Assembly: GCA_040388625.1 (NCBI GenBank)
Contig: JAZKBK010000001.1
Coordinates: 62,001-126,000, forward strand
Direction of reading: 5' to 3'
DNA: 64,000 nucleotides
Origin: Gemmatimonadota bacterium
Lineage (GTDB): Bacteria > Gemmatimonadota > Gemmatimonadetes > Gemmatimonadales > Gemmatimonadaceae
The notes under the pieces are model-generated. The model saw nothing but the letters and a program-made list of their open reading frames with translations. It was not told where the DNA came from and did not search any database. The translations under genes were made by a program, and so were the position numbers. Below, in pieces: positions 44,108 to 52,928 of this stretch (position 1 is its first letter; the number at the start of each line of letters is the position of its first letter).

Positions 44108-47005
44108 TTACCCCACCCGCAGCGTCTTCGACCCGCCACGTGTAGTACCCCTCTCGGACTCGGACGGTGCTTCATGAATTGGAGCGCCTGCCGCAAGCAA
44201 GGGAGCGAGCCATCGGCCGGTATGGGAGCCCGCCACCCTGACGATCTCCTCGGGCCGGCCCATTGCCACCAGCTGGCCACCGCCATCACCGCCTTCCGGA
44301 CCCATGTCGATGACCCAGTCCGCCAGCTTGATCACGTCGAGGTTGTGCTCGATAAGCACCATCGTGTGACCCGCGGAGACGAGACGATCCAGCACGAGCA
44401 CGAGCTTCCGGATGTCGTCCAGATGCAGACCCGTGGTCGGCTCGTCCATGATGTACAGCTTGCGGCCGCCTTTCTTGCTCGCCAGCGCAAGCTCGCGGGC
44501 AATCTTGATGCGTTGAGCCTCGCCGCCCGATAGTGTCGTTGCAGGTTGCCCCAGTCGTAGATAGCCAAGTCCGACTTGTTGCAGGTGCCAGAGCGCCTGA
44601 CCGAGCTTTTCCTCGCGCGCGAAGAACCTTATGGCCTGATCCACCGTAAGCTGCAGCACGTCGTCGATGTTCTTTCCGTTGACGCGCACTTCGAGAACCG
44701 GCGCCTTGAACCGTCGGCCGCCGCATTCGTCGCATGGAACGAAGACGTCGGCCATGAACACCATCTCGACTTCCGTGTAACCCGCGCCCTCGCACTTGCT
44801 GCAACGGCCACCCTCGACGTTGAAGCTGAACGTGCCGGGCGTGTACTTGCGTTGACGCGACAGCGGCGCATCCGCGAATATCGCGCGAATCTCGTCCATC
44901 GCCTTGATGTACGTCACGGGATTTGACCGCGGCGAGCGTCCGATCGGACTCTGATCGATCATCACTACATCGTCGATAGCCTCGACGCCGCTGATGCTCT
45001 CGTATGCACCGACGGCCTCACCGAGGTGTCGCTTCGCCGAATGCTCACCCTGCGTGTGGGTTTCCAACGCGTGGTACAACACGTCGTGCACGAGCGTGCT
45101 CTTTCCAGATCCAGATACACCGGTGACCACCGTCATCGCGCCAACCGGAATCTTCACATCGACTCCGTGAAGGTTGTGCTCGCGCGCACCGTTGAGCGCG
45201 ATCCAGCGCGGCCCCACACGACGGCGCTCTTCCGGCAGTGGGACGGATAGCTCACCGCTCAGATACTTTCCGGTGAGTGGACTCTCCGCGATACGCGACA
45301 TCGGCCCGGCGAACATCACTGACCCGCCGTGCGCACCGCTGCCTGGTCCCAGCTCCACCATGTAATCCGCGACTTCCATCGCCGCTGGATCGTGCTCGAC
45401 GACGATCACCGTGTTGCCTGCGTCGCGCAATCTGCGCAGCAACGACAGCAGCCTGTTCATGTCGCGTGGGTGCAATCCGACCGACGGCTCATCCAGCACG
45501 TACAGAGTATCGACGAGGCGCGAGCCCAGTGAATTTGCCAGCCCGATGCGCTGCGCCTCGCCGCCCGAAAGTGTACGCGTCGACCGGTTGAGCGTGAGAT
45601 AGTCCAGCCCCACGTCGCGCAGAAAACGCACCCGATCTCGCGACTCCCGCAGAATCATCTCGGCGATCGCGATCTCGTAGTCGCTCAACTCCAGCGTCTC
45701 GAGCCAGTCGCTCAGCCGGTCGATCGGAAGCTCGGCGACCTGCGCGATGTTGCGGCCGCCGACCAGCACGTTCAGCGCCTCTGGCTGCAGCTTGGCGCCA
45801 TGACACGCAGGACATTCCTGCGCTGTCTGGTACTGCCTGAGAAAGACGCGTATGTACTGTTTGTACCGCTTCTCTTCCAGCGCGCGAAGGAACGGGAATA
45901 TCCCCACGTAGCCGCGACGCGCTTCGGTGTTCAGGAGCATTTCGCGATGCGCGGACGACAGATCGAGCCACGGCACATCCATCGGAATGCCGTTCTTCTT
46001 CGCGAATTCCGCCAGCGTTCTGCGCTTGTTGTCGTAACGTGGCTTGGTCCACGGCTCGATCGCACCATCACGAAGCGATCTATCGGGATACGGAATCACG
46101 AGCGACTCGTCGTATTCGAGTATCGCGCCGAATCCATTGCAACGCGGACATGCGCCGCGCGGATTGTTGAACGAGAACAGCTGCGGGGTGGGAGCGGGGA
46201 GGCGCGTGCCGTCGTTGGCACACTCGAACCGATCCGTGAATCTGAGCCGCGTGACCATCTCACCATTCAACGGAGAGCGCACCGGCGTGGTGAACACGAT
46301 TACCACGTCACCGTCACCTTCGCGGAACGATGTGCCGATCGATTCCGCGAGGCGACTGCTCGCGTCGGGTTTCACCGACAGTCGGTCCACGACGACGAGA
46401 AGTTCCTTCGCACGCGTGAGGTCGTCGTCTGCGCCGATCTCATCCAGCGACTTGATGGCACCATCGACCGATACACGCAGGAATCCCTGGGCGCGCAGAT
46501 TCTCGATCACGACAGGTGTGGTGACGCGTGCCGACAGTTTGAGCGGAAACGTCACCGCAAAGCGCGTGTCCGGCGCAAGCGACAGCACCGTGTCCGTGAC
46601 CGACGAAACCGAATCGGGGCGCATCTCGCGGCCGCACCGGGGGCAGAACGTGCGGCCGATCCGGGCCCACATCAATCGCAGGTAATCGTAGATCTCCGTT
46701 GCGGTGCCAACGGTGGAGCGCGATGTCTTGGTGGGATTCTTCTGCTCGATCGCTACTGCTGGCGACAGACCGTCGATCGAATCGACGTCCGGCTTTTCCA
46801 TGCGCTCGAGGAACTGGCGCGCATAGGCCGACAGGGACTCGACGTAGCGCCGCTGCCCTTCGGCGTAGATCGTATCGAACGCGAGCGATGACTTCCCGGA
46901 GCCTGAAGGCCCCGTGATGACCGTATAGCTTCGCCTCGGTATCTCGAGGTCGAATCCTTTCAGATTATGTTGCCGAGCCCCACGGACGACCAGATAATCC
47001 TTCAC
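44108..47005 (-). CDS. uvrA: Excinuclease ABC subunit A
   Basis: Damage-recognition ATPase of nucleotide excision repair, 965 aa from a GTG at 47005 (KDYLVVRGARQHNLKGFDLEIP); sequence before it does not fit the family. Two ABC modules: Walker A GPSGSGKSS and GVSGSGKST; signatures TLSGGEAQRIGLANSLG and TLSGGEAQRIKIARELA. Zinc modules: CPRC (twice), CPAC, and the highly conserved RCSKCEGAGYTEVEMVF followed by VPCDECGGRRF. Acts with UvrB, which is not in this window. Leads a minus-strand group with the GlsB-like gene upstream. Confidence 0.96.
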   Translation of the reverse strand: MKDYLVVRGARQHNLKGFDLEIPRRSYTVITGPSGSGKSSLAFDTIYAEGQRRYVESLSAYARQFLERMEKPDVDSIDGLSPAVAIEQKNPTKTSRSTVGTATEIYDYLRLMWARIGRTFCPRCGREMRPDSVSSVTDTVLSLAPDTRFAVTFPLKLSARVTTPVVIENLRAQGFLRVSVDGAIKSLDEIGADDDLTRAKELLVVVDRLSVKPDASSRLAESIGTSFREGDGDVVIVFTTPVRSPLNGEMVTRLRFTDRFECANDGTRLPAPTPQLFSFNNPRGACPRCNGFGAILEYDESLVIPYPDRSLRDGAIEPWTKPRYDNKRRTLAEFAKKNGIPMDVPWLDLSSAHREMLLNTEARRGYVGIFPFLRALEEKRYKQYIRVFLRQYQTAQECPACHGAKLQPEALNVLVGGRNIAQVAELPIDRLSDWLETLELSDYEIAIAEMILRESRDRVRFLRDVGLDYLTLNRSTRTLSGGEAQRIGLANSLGSRLVDTLYVLDEPSVGLHPRDMNRLLSLLRRLRDAGNTVIVVEHDPAAMEVADYMVELGPGSGAHGGSVMFAGPMSRIAESPLTGKYLSGELSVPLPEERRRVGPRWIALNGAREHNLHGVDVKIPVGAMTVVTGVSGSGKSTLVHDVLYHALETHTQGEHSAKRHLGEAVGAYESISGVEAIDDVVMIDQSPIGRSPRSNPVTYIKAMDEIRAIFADAPLSRQRKYTPGTFSFNVEGGRCSKCEGAGYTEVEMVFMADVFVPCDECGGRRFKAPVLEVRVNGKNIDDVLQLTVDQAIRFFAREEKLGQALWHLQQVGLGYLRLGQPATTLSGGEAQRIKIARELALASKKGGRKLYIMDEPTTGLHLDDIRKLVLVLDRLVSAGHTMVLIEHNLDVIKLADWVIDMGPEGGDGGGQLVAMGRPEEIVRVAGSHTGRWLAPLLAAGAPIHEAPSESERGTTRGGSKTLRVG

Positions 47006-47131
47006 CCTTGAAAGATAGCGAATAGGGGCGAAGAAAGCCCGTAGCTGACGGTGGCGGGCGTAAGGCGCAGGATGGTCGGCCGACGCATGCGCGCCTGCCT
47101 CCAACCAGCGCCCTACGGAACCATTCGCACG

Positions 47132-47398
47132 CTAGACCGTGGTGGTACGCCCGCGGACGCTCATGCGATAGATCCAGAGCAGGATCAGCGCGCCGACGAT
47201 GGCCAGGACGAGGCTCCACAGCGAGAAACCTGTGAGGCCTACGCCGGTGATCATACCGCCAATCCAGCCGCCGATGAAGGCGCCAATGATTCCGATGATC
47301 ATCGTTACGACTATCCCACCAGGGTCGGTCCCCGGCGAAATGGCCTTTGCGATGGCACCCGCCAGCAAGCCGAGCACGATCCAGGCAATGATGCTCAT
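47132..47398 (-). CDS. GlsB/YeaQ/YmgE-family small membrane protein
   Basis: 88 aa from the ATG at 47398, with GGAGG 5 nt upstream. Three hydrophobic segments: SIIAWIVLGLLAGAIAKAI, VTMIIGIIGAFIGGWIGGMI and SLWSLVLAIVGALILLWI, with the family's glycine-zipper character and PGTDPGG loop. Members are linked to envelope or general stress, but their mechanism is unknown. 126 bp upstream of uvrA on the same strand. Confidence 0.9.
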   Translation of the reverse strand: MSIIAWIVLGLLAGAIAKAISPGTDPGGIVVTMIIGIIGAFIGGWIGGMITGVGLTGFSLWSLVLAIVGALILLWIYRMSVRGRTTTV

Positions 47399-47483
47399 AC
47401 AACCTCCGATGTTGTGGAAAGACGACACATATCATCATGGCAACCACCGTACCACAATTGCGCGCGGTTAGATTGAAGGCCGC

Positions 47484-49292
47484 ATGACCGCGCCCGCCCT
47501 GTCATTCCACGAAGAAGAGGCGCTCGGCAAAGCTTACGACAGCCGGTTGATGCGGAGGCTCCTGGCCTTCGCAGCGCCGTACCGAGCCCTGATCGCCATC
47601 GCGCTGTTCTTCCTCATGATCGAAGGCGCCCTACAGCTCGTAGGGCCGTTTTTGACGCAACGCGTGATCGACGTCGCGATTCCCAGGCACGATTATGCAG
47701 CGATAAAGCTCGCAGTCATAGTGTACGGACTGTCGCTCGTTCTGGAGCTTGGAACCTCGTACGGCCAGACCTGGTTCACCGCACTACTGGGCCAGAACGT
47801 CATGCGCGACCTCCGGCTGCAGCTTTTCAGTCACCTGCAGCGGCTGCCGATCGCCTTCTTCGACCGAAATCCCGCTGGCCGCCTAATCACGCGCGTGACG
47901 TCTGACGTCGAGACGCTGAACGAGCTGTTCACCGCGGGTGTGGTGAGCGGCATGGGCGACCTGTTCACACTGCTCGCAATCAGCATCGCGATGCTCGTGA
48001 CCGACTGGCGGCTGGCGCTGGCGGCGTTCGGCGTGATTCCCCTCGTCGTTCTCGTCTCGCACGTGTTTCGCGTCAAGGTTCGCGAGGCATATCGCGACAT
48101 TCGCACTCGCCTGGCCCGAATCAACGCCTTCCTGCAGGAAAGGCTGGTCGGAATGCGAGTCGTTCAACTGTTCGGAAGAGAGCGAGACGAGGCTCGGCGC
48201 TTCGATGAGCTGAACAAGAGCCACCTGGATGCACATCTGCGCTCGATCACGGTCTATGCGCTGTACTTCCCGGCGATCGAGATTCTTACGTCGGTAGCGC
48301 TGGCAAGTCTCCTGGTCGCGGGCGCCGCGCGCGTCGAGGCTGCGACACTGACGGTCGGAACCGTAGCGGCCTTTCTGCAACTGGTGCGGCGCTTCTTCCA
48401 GCCTCTACAGGACCTGTCGGACAAATACAACACTCTCCAGACCGCGATGGCCAGCTCGGAGCGGATTTTTCATCTGCTGGACACGGAGCCATGGGTGGAT
48501 GTCTCGGGTGACGCGCACCTGGCGCGAGAGCGGCCAAAGACCGTCCTCGTTGAATTCCAGAACGTCTGGTTTGCATATGACCGCCCGCACTCGGCGGCGT
48601 CCAGGACGGCCACCGAGCCCGAATGGGTGCTTCGCAACGTCAGCTTCACCGCGCGGCCCGGGCAGACGCTGGCGATAGTGGGGCACACCGGCGCTGGAAA
48701 GACGACGATCGTCAGTCTGCTGATGCGATTCTACGATCCGCAGAAGGGGCGGATCCTCGTCAATGGAAGGGACGTGCGCGACATGCCGGTGGAGCAGCTT
48801 CGCGAGCTGATCGGCTACGTGCAGCAGGACATCTTCCTGTTCGCCGGGGACGTTGCGTCAAACATCCGTCTGTCGGCGCCGCTCACGGATGCCCAGGTGC
48901 AGGCGGCCGCGGAGCAGGTAGGGGCGGACAGAATCATCCGGCGCCTTGCAAATGGCTATCATCAGGTGCTGGGCGAGCGCGGCGCGTCGATAAGCGTGGG
49001 CGAGCGCCAGTTGTTATCGTTCGCACGGGCGGTTGCAGCCGATCCGGCCCTGTTGATCCTGGACGAGGCGACGAGCGCTGTCGACAGCGAGGTCGAGGCT
49101 GAGATCCAGCAGGCGCTGAGCGTCCTTCTGGCGGGACGGACGACAATCGCCATCGCACACCGGCTCAGTACCATTGTAGACGCGGACGATATTATCGTGA
49201 TGCACCACGGCGAGGTGGTGGAGCACGGAACACATGACGCACTTCTTGCGCTGGATGGCCTGTACGCACGCCTCTGGCGCTTGCAGATTTAA
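47484..49292 (+). CDS. ABC exporter, fused permease-ATPase
   Basis: 602 aa half-transporter. Six transmembrane helices (about 35-325) with coupling sequence PIAFFDRNPAGRLITRVTSDVE, then the ATPase: Walker A GHTGAGKTT, Q loop GYVQQDIFLF, signature ISVGERQLLSFARA, Walker B LLILDEATSAVDSE, switch AHRLST. Similar to MdlB/MsbA and multidrug exporters; the SVGERQ signature is common in that branch. It would act as a homodimer unless a partner lies elsewhere. Cargo unknown, lipid or drug likely. Confidence 0.9.
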   Translation: MTAPALSFHEEEALGKAYDSRLMRRLLAFAAPYRALIAIALFFLMIEGALQLVGPFLTQRVIDVAIPRHDYAAIKLAVIVYGLSLVLELGTSYGQTWFTALLGQNVMRDLRLQLFSHLQRLPIAFFDRNPAGRLITRVTSDVETLNELFTAGVVSGMGDLFTLLAISIAMLVTDWRLALAAFGVIPLVVLVSHVFRVKVREAYRDIRTRLARINAFLQERLVGMRVVQLFGRERDEARRFDELNKSHLDAHLRSITVYALYFPAIEILTSVALASLLVAGAARVEAATLTVGTVAAFLQLVRRFFQPLQDLSDKYNTLQTAMASSERIFHLLDTEPWVDVSGDAHLARERPKTVLVEFQNVWFAYDRPHSAASRTATEPEWVLRNVSFTARPGQTLAIVGHTGAGKTTIVSLLMRFYDPQKGRILVNGRDVRDMPVEQLRELIGYVQQDIFLFAGDVASNIRLSAPLTDAQVQAAAEQVGADRIIRRLANGYHQVLGERGASISVGERQLLSFARAVAADPALLILDEATSAVDSEVEAEIQQALSVLLAGRTTIAIAHRLSTIVDADDIIVMHHGEVVEHGTHDALLALDGLYARLWRLQI

Positions 49293-49318
49293 GAATCACC
49301 TTTGAAACGATCACGCTT

Positions 49319-49340
49319 GTGAGCCTCTAGTGAGCCTCTA
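49319..49340. repeat. Two exact 11-bp tandem copies (GTGAGCCTCTA)
   Basis: Direct duplication ending exactly at the GTG start of the PP2C gene. The copies bring two extra GTG triplets in other frames and separate the ABC stop from the phosphatase start. Confidence 0.85.
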
Positions 49341-50132
49341 GTGCATTTTGCAGTAGCCGCCGGCTCGGACGTCGGACGAGTTCGGAAAGGGAACGAGGAC
49401 AGCTTCTTTGCGGACGCCAACGAGTATCGCGGCCTTTTCATGGTCGCGGACGGGATGGGCGGGCATGCGGCCGGTGAGGTCGCAAGCCAGATGGCCGTCG
49501 AAGTCGTCTCCGTGGACCTGGAGAAGCTGAAGGACCTCGAGAGTGCCGACGCGCTCGAGTTGGTATCGCTTGCGCTGCGCCACGCCAATCGAGCCGTCTT
49601 CGAGCGGAGCGCCGCCGAGCGGGACAAGATGGGGATGGGAAGCACCGCATCGGTGCTGGTGCTGGGCGACGAGCGGTTCATCATCGGTCACTTGGGCGAC
49701 TCCCGGATCTATCTGTTCCGCGATGGCGAGCTGCGCCAGATCACGCACGACCATTCGGTGGTGCAGGAACAGATCGACGCCGGCCTCATCACGCGCGATG
49801 CAGCCAAGAACCACAAGCAGAGCAACGTGATAACGCGCTGCGTCGGAATGGGCTGGGACGTTGAGCCCGACATAACCGACGGCGAAGTTCGTCAGGGCGA
49901 CGTGTTCCTGCTGGCCAGCGACGGTCTCACCGGCATGGTGGACGACTGGCGTTTGCAGCAGCTGCTTGGCTCCCGCGCGACCCCGGACCGCCTTGTGGAC
50001 GCCATGATCTCGGAAGCAAATGCGCGCGGAGGTGTAGACAACATTACGGTCGTCGTCGTGCGCGTGCACTCGTCGTCTGCCATGGCGACCGGGGCGCATC
50101 CGACAAATCCCGGAGCGGGCTCAATTGGTTGA
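49341..50132 (+). CDS. PP2C-family serine/threonine phosphatase
   Basis: 263 aa, GTG start. Metal-dependent phosphatase of the Stp1/PrpC kind: SDVGRVRKGNEDSFF, FMVADGMGGHAAGEVAS, GMGSTASVLVLG, GHLGDSRIYLFRDGELRQITHDHS, VFLLASDGLTGMV and GGVDNITVVVV, all expected aspartates present. It would reverse phosphorylation by Hanks-type Ser/Thr kinases, but no such kinase gene is in the window. Follows the ABC exporter gene after 48 bp. No good ribosome binding site precedes the GTG. Confidence 0.93.
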   Translation: MHFAVAAGSDVGRVRKGNEDSFFADANEYRGLFMVADGMGGHAAGEVASQMAVEVVSVDLEKLKDLESADALELVSLALRHANRAVFERSAAERDKMGMGSTASVLVLGDERFIIGHLGDSRIYLFRDGELRQITHDHSVVQEQIDAGLITRDAAKNHKQSNVITRCVGMGWDVEPDITDGEVRQGDVFLLASDGLTGMVDDWRLQQLLGSRATPDRLVDAMISEANARGGVDNITVVVVRVHSSSAMATGAHPTNPGAGSIG

Positions 50133-50328
50133 AGAGCCTTTCGAACAACCGTCCGAATCGAAGCAGGATGTTGGCGAGTTGGCGCGACTCTATCTTGGAA
50201 ATATTCTATACGCGCTCGAGTTGGCCTCTCTCTCGCTGGAAGATCAGGGAAAGGGTCCCGACGCGCAGTTCTATCGCGGCATAGCCCGGAAGCTGGCAGA
50301 GGCGCACGGCGCTTCAAGAAAGGGTTGA
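50125..50328 (+). CDS. Small protein of unknown function (67 aa) overlapping the phosphatase gene
   Basis: A TTG start overlaps the phosphatase stop by 8 bp, with GGAG about 9 nt upstream. The sequence is acidic at the N-terminus then helical (DVGELARLYLGNILYALELASLSLEDQ, shown here only in part; FYRGIARKLAEAH). No family recognised. The overlap suggests co-translation with the phosphatase and possibly a regulatory role for it. Confidence 0.55.
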   Translation: MVEEPFEQPSESKQDVGELARLYLGNILYALELASLSLEDQGKGPDAQFYRGIARKLAEAHGASRKG

Positions 50329-50365
50329 CGCCCGGGATCGGCATGTAACACAACGGAGGTACCAA

Positions 50366-51508
50366 ATGGCAACGGCGACATTACCAGAGCAGGCTGCGAC
50401 AGGAGACACGTTCCCGATCAACGGAACCGATTACATCGAGTTCTACGTGGGGAATGCGAAGCAGGCGGCCCATTATTACGTGAGTGCATTCGGCTTCCAC
50501 ATGGTTGCGTACCGCGGTCCGGAGACCGGTGTCCGCGACCGGGCGAGCTATCTGCTGCAGCAGGACAAGATCCGTTTCGTTCTCACCACGGCGATTCGTC
50601 CCGATCTGAGCGACGACGCCAAGGTCATCGCCGATCACGTCTATCGCCATGGTGACGGCGTACGCGACCTGGCACTCTGGGTGGAGGACGCACGCGACGC
50701 TTACGCGAAGGCTGTCGAGCGGGGCGCCGAGTCGGTGCACGAGCCGCGTGTGATGCGTGATGACAACGGCGAGATTGTCATCGCGGCGATCAAGACGTAC
50801 GGTGAGACGATTCACTCGCTGGTGGAGCGAAAGAACTACAAGGGACTGTTCATGCCGGGCTTCCGTCCGGTGACGCAGGCGTATCAGCCGCCGTCGGTTG
50901 GTCTCAAGTACGTGGACCACTGCGTCGGCAACGTCGAGCTCGGCAAGATGAACGTGTGGGTCGATTTCTATGCGACGGTGATGGGTTTTCGCAATCTCCT
51001 CACGTTCGACGACAAGATGATCAGCACGGAATACTCGTCGCTGATGTCGAAGGTGATGGCAAACGGCAACGATCGCATCAAGTTCCCGATCAACGAGCCG
51101 GCGGCAGGCAAGAAGAAGTCGCAGATCGACGAGTACCTGGACTTCTACAAGGGACCCGGCGTACAGCACATGGCACTTGCGACCGACGACATCATCGGAA
51201 CCGTGAAGCAGCTGGTCGCTCGCGGAGTTCAGTTCCTCAGCGGTGTGCCTGGCACTTACTACGCCGACCTCAAGGACCGCATCGGCAAGATCGACGAGCC
51301 GATCGACGAGCTCGCAAGGCTCGGCATTCTGGTCGATCGGGATCCGGACGGATATCTGCTGCAGATATTCACCAAGCCGGTCGAGGATCGGCCCACGGTG
51401 TTCTACGAAATCATTCAGCGCAAGGGAGCCAAGAGCTTCGGCGCTGGCAACTTCAAGGCGCTGTTCGAAGCGATCGAGCGAGAGCAGGAATTGCGCGGGA
51501 ATACGTAA
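50366..51508 (+). CDS. hppD: 4-Hydroxyphenylpyruvate dioxygenase
   Basis: Converts 4-hydroxyphenylpyruvate to homogentisate, the second step of tyrosine breakdown. 380 aa, GGAGGT ribosome binding site. Fe(II) ligands: His near 185 (YVDHCVGNV), His near 268 (GVQHMALATDD) and Glu near 348 (VFYEIIQRKG), plus the C-terminal GAGNFKALFEAIEREQ helix that closes the active site. First of the hppD-hmgA pair; hmgA starts 3 nt after its stop. Confidence 0.95.
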   Translation: MATATLPEQAATGDTFPINGTDYIEFYVGNAKQAAHYYVSAFGFHMVAYRGPETGVRDRASYLLQQDKIRFVLTTAIRPDLSDDAKVIADHVYRHGDGVRDLALWVEDARDAYAKAVERGAESVHEPRVMRDDNGEIVIAAIKTYGETIHSLVERKNYKGLFMPGFRPVTQAYQPPSVGLKYVDHCVGNVELGKMNVWVDFYATVMGFRNLLTFDDKMISTEYSSLMSKVMANGNDRIKFPINEPAAGKKKSQIDEYLDFYKGPGVQHMALATDDIIGTVKQLVARGVQFLSGVPGTYYADLKDRIGKIDEPIDELARLGILVDRDPDGYLLQIFTKPVEDRPTVFYEIIQRKGAKSFGAGNFKALFEAIEREQELRGNT

Positions 51509-51511
51509 GCC

Positions 51512-52711
51512 ATGCCTACCTATCACACGTTGGGCGCGATCCCGCGGAAGCGACACATCGCCTTCCGCAAGCCGGACGGCGGGATATACGCGGAAGAGCT
51601 GATGGGACACGAAGGGTTCACGGGAACGTCTTCGCTGCTGTATCACGTATACCCGCCGACGACTGTGAAGTCGGTGCGCCGCGTCAAGGAAATGAAGTTC
51701 GAGGAAGACAAGGACGTGACGCTTCGTCACCGCCACTTCCTCACGTCGCGCATAAAGAAGGGCGGCAGTCCGACGATGGATCGCATTCCGCTGCTGTTCA
51801 ATCAGGACGTGGCGATGCTGTACGTCGAGCCGAATGTGGAAGACAAGCACTTCTACAGGAACGCGCAGGCCGACGAGCTGGTGTACGTGAGCAAGGGCAA
51901 GGGCGTGCTCGAGTCGATTTTTGGCGAGCTGCCCTTTGGCGAGGGTGACTATCTCGTCATCCATCGCGGCATCATGCACAAGTATCGCTTTGACAAGAAG
52001 GCGGAACAGCCCAAGCTTCTCATCATGGAGAGCAGGGGACACATACGCTCGCCAAAGAGGTATCGCAACGAGTTTGGCCAGCTTGTGGAAGGCGCGCCGT
52101 ATTCGGAGCGCGACATTCGGCGTCCCGTGTTCGTTCCGCCGCACGACGAGATGGGTGACTTTCCGATCTACGTGAAGCAGTACGACGGGATCAACGAGCT
52201 GGTTCTGGATCACCATCCGTTCGATGTTGTTGGATGGGACGGATATTTCTATCCGTGGGCGTTCAATATCATGGACTTCGAGCCGATCGTTGGACGTGTG
52301 CACCAGCCACCTCCGGTGCACCAGACGTTCCAGGGCGACGGCTTCGTGGTCTGCTCGTTCTGCCCGCGTCCGTATGACTTCCATCCGGAAGCAATACCTG
52401 CTCCGTACAACCACTCCAACGTGGACTCGGACGAGGTGTTGTACTATGCGTCGAGCGAATTCATGTCGCGCAAGGGAATCGAGTTCGGCTCGATCACGCA
52501 TCACCCGGACGGTCTGCCGCATGGACCGCATCCAGGTCGGGCGGAGGCGTCGATCGGTGCCAAGTACACCGACGAGCTTGCGGTGATGATGGACACGTTC
52601 CGCCCGCTCAAAGTCGCGAAGCAGGCACTCGACATCGAAGATCCGAACTACCACAAGTCGTGGATCTCGGCGCAGCACGAGCAGACAGCGTTCTCACCGC
52701 CGACCTCGTAA
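51512..52711 (+). CDS. hmgA: Homogentisate 1,2-dioxygenase
   Basis: Opens the ring of homogentisate to maleylacetoacetate. 399 aa. Family motifs: HHPFDVVGWDGYFYPWAFNI, PPVHQTFQGDGFVVCSF, and the iron region with NHSNVDSDEV and ITHHPDGLPHGPHPG supplying His/Glu/His ligands. Stop-to-start distance from hppD is 3 nt, so the two are co-translated. Maleylacetoacetate isomerase and fumarylacetoacetase genes are not within the window, although the terminal acetoacetate-activating enzyme is. Confidence 0.94.
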   Translation: MPTYHTLGAIPRKRHIAFRKPDGGIYAEELMGHEGFTGTSSLLYHVYPPTTVKSVRRVKEMKFEEDKDVTLRHRHFLTSRIKKGGSPTMDRIPLLFNQDVAMLYVEPNVEDKHFYRNAQADELVYVSKGKGVLESIFGELPFGEGDYLVIHRGIMHKYRFDKKAEQPKLLIMESRGHIRSPKRYRNEFGQLVEGAPYSERDIRRPVFVPPHDEMGDFPIYVKQYDGINELVLDHHPFDVVGWDGYFYPWAFNIMDFEPIVGRVHQPPPVHQTFQGDGFVVCSFCPRPYDFHPEAIPAPYNHSNVDSDEVLYYASSEFMSRKGIEFGSITHHPDGLPHGPHPGRAEASIGAKYTDELAVMMDTFRPLKVAKQALDIEDPNYHKSWISAQHEQTAFSPPTS

Positions 52712-52756
52712 GTTTCGTTGCCGGTGGGCGTCGCTGAACCTCGTCAATCCCAGAGG

Positions 52757-52784
52757 CGTCATTCCCGCGGAAGCGGGAATCCAT
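52757..52784. repeat. Half copy of the CGTCATTCCCGC repeat
   Basis: CGTCATTCCCGCGGAAGCGG continuing into GAATCCAT: one arm of the element with a single change (GGAA in place of GAAA), placed 8 bp before the full copy. Confidence 0.85.
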
Positions 52785-52792
52785 GTAGTCCT

Positions 52793-52896
52793 CGTCATTC
52801 CCGCGAAAGCGGGAATCCATGTTGTCGATCTCTGGATGCGATGACAGCAGGGAGTCGATCGGCAGCAGATGGATTCCCGCTTTCGCGGGAATGACG
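52793..52896. repeat. Full 104-bp CGTCATTCCCGC inverted-repeat element
   Basis: Same length and ends as the element at 8203-8306. Long complementary arms continue into ATCCATGTTGTCGAT versus ATCGGCAGCAGATGGAT, so the whole unit can form one extended hairpin. Reading it in frame gives the WIPAFAGMT / VIPAKAGIH peptides that often appear as false protein extensions. Confidence 0.9.
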
Positions 52897-52910
52897 AATC
52901 TCCGAATCGC

Positions 52911-52928
52911 CGGCACGGGAATGACGAC
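52911..52928. repeat. Repeat-arm remnant carrying the acetoacetyl-CoA synthetase start codon
   Basis: CGGCACGGGAATGACGAC resembles the 3' arm of the repeat (GCGGGAATGACGA). Its ATG is the most probable start codon of the next gene and its CGGGA sits where a ribosome binding site could be, though the spacing is short. Confidence 0.5.

Noticed and set aside
47484-49292. Abnormal ABC signature (SVGERQ instead of SGGQ) as a sign of inactivity
   Set aside because: This form is common in MdlB/MsbA-like exporters, and all other ATPase motifs are intact.
52757-52928. Possible CRISPR array
   Set aside because: The repeats are inverted, unevenly spaced and only two or three in number, with no cas genes nearby.
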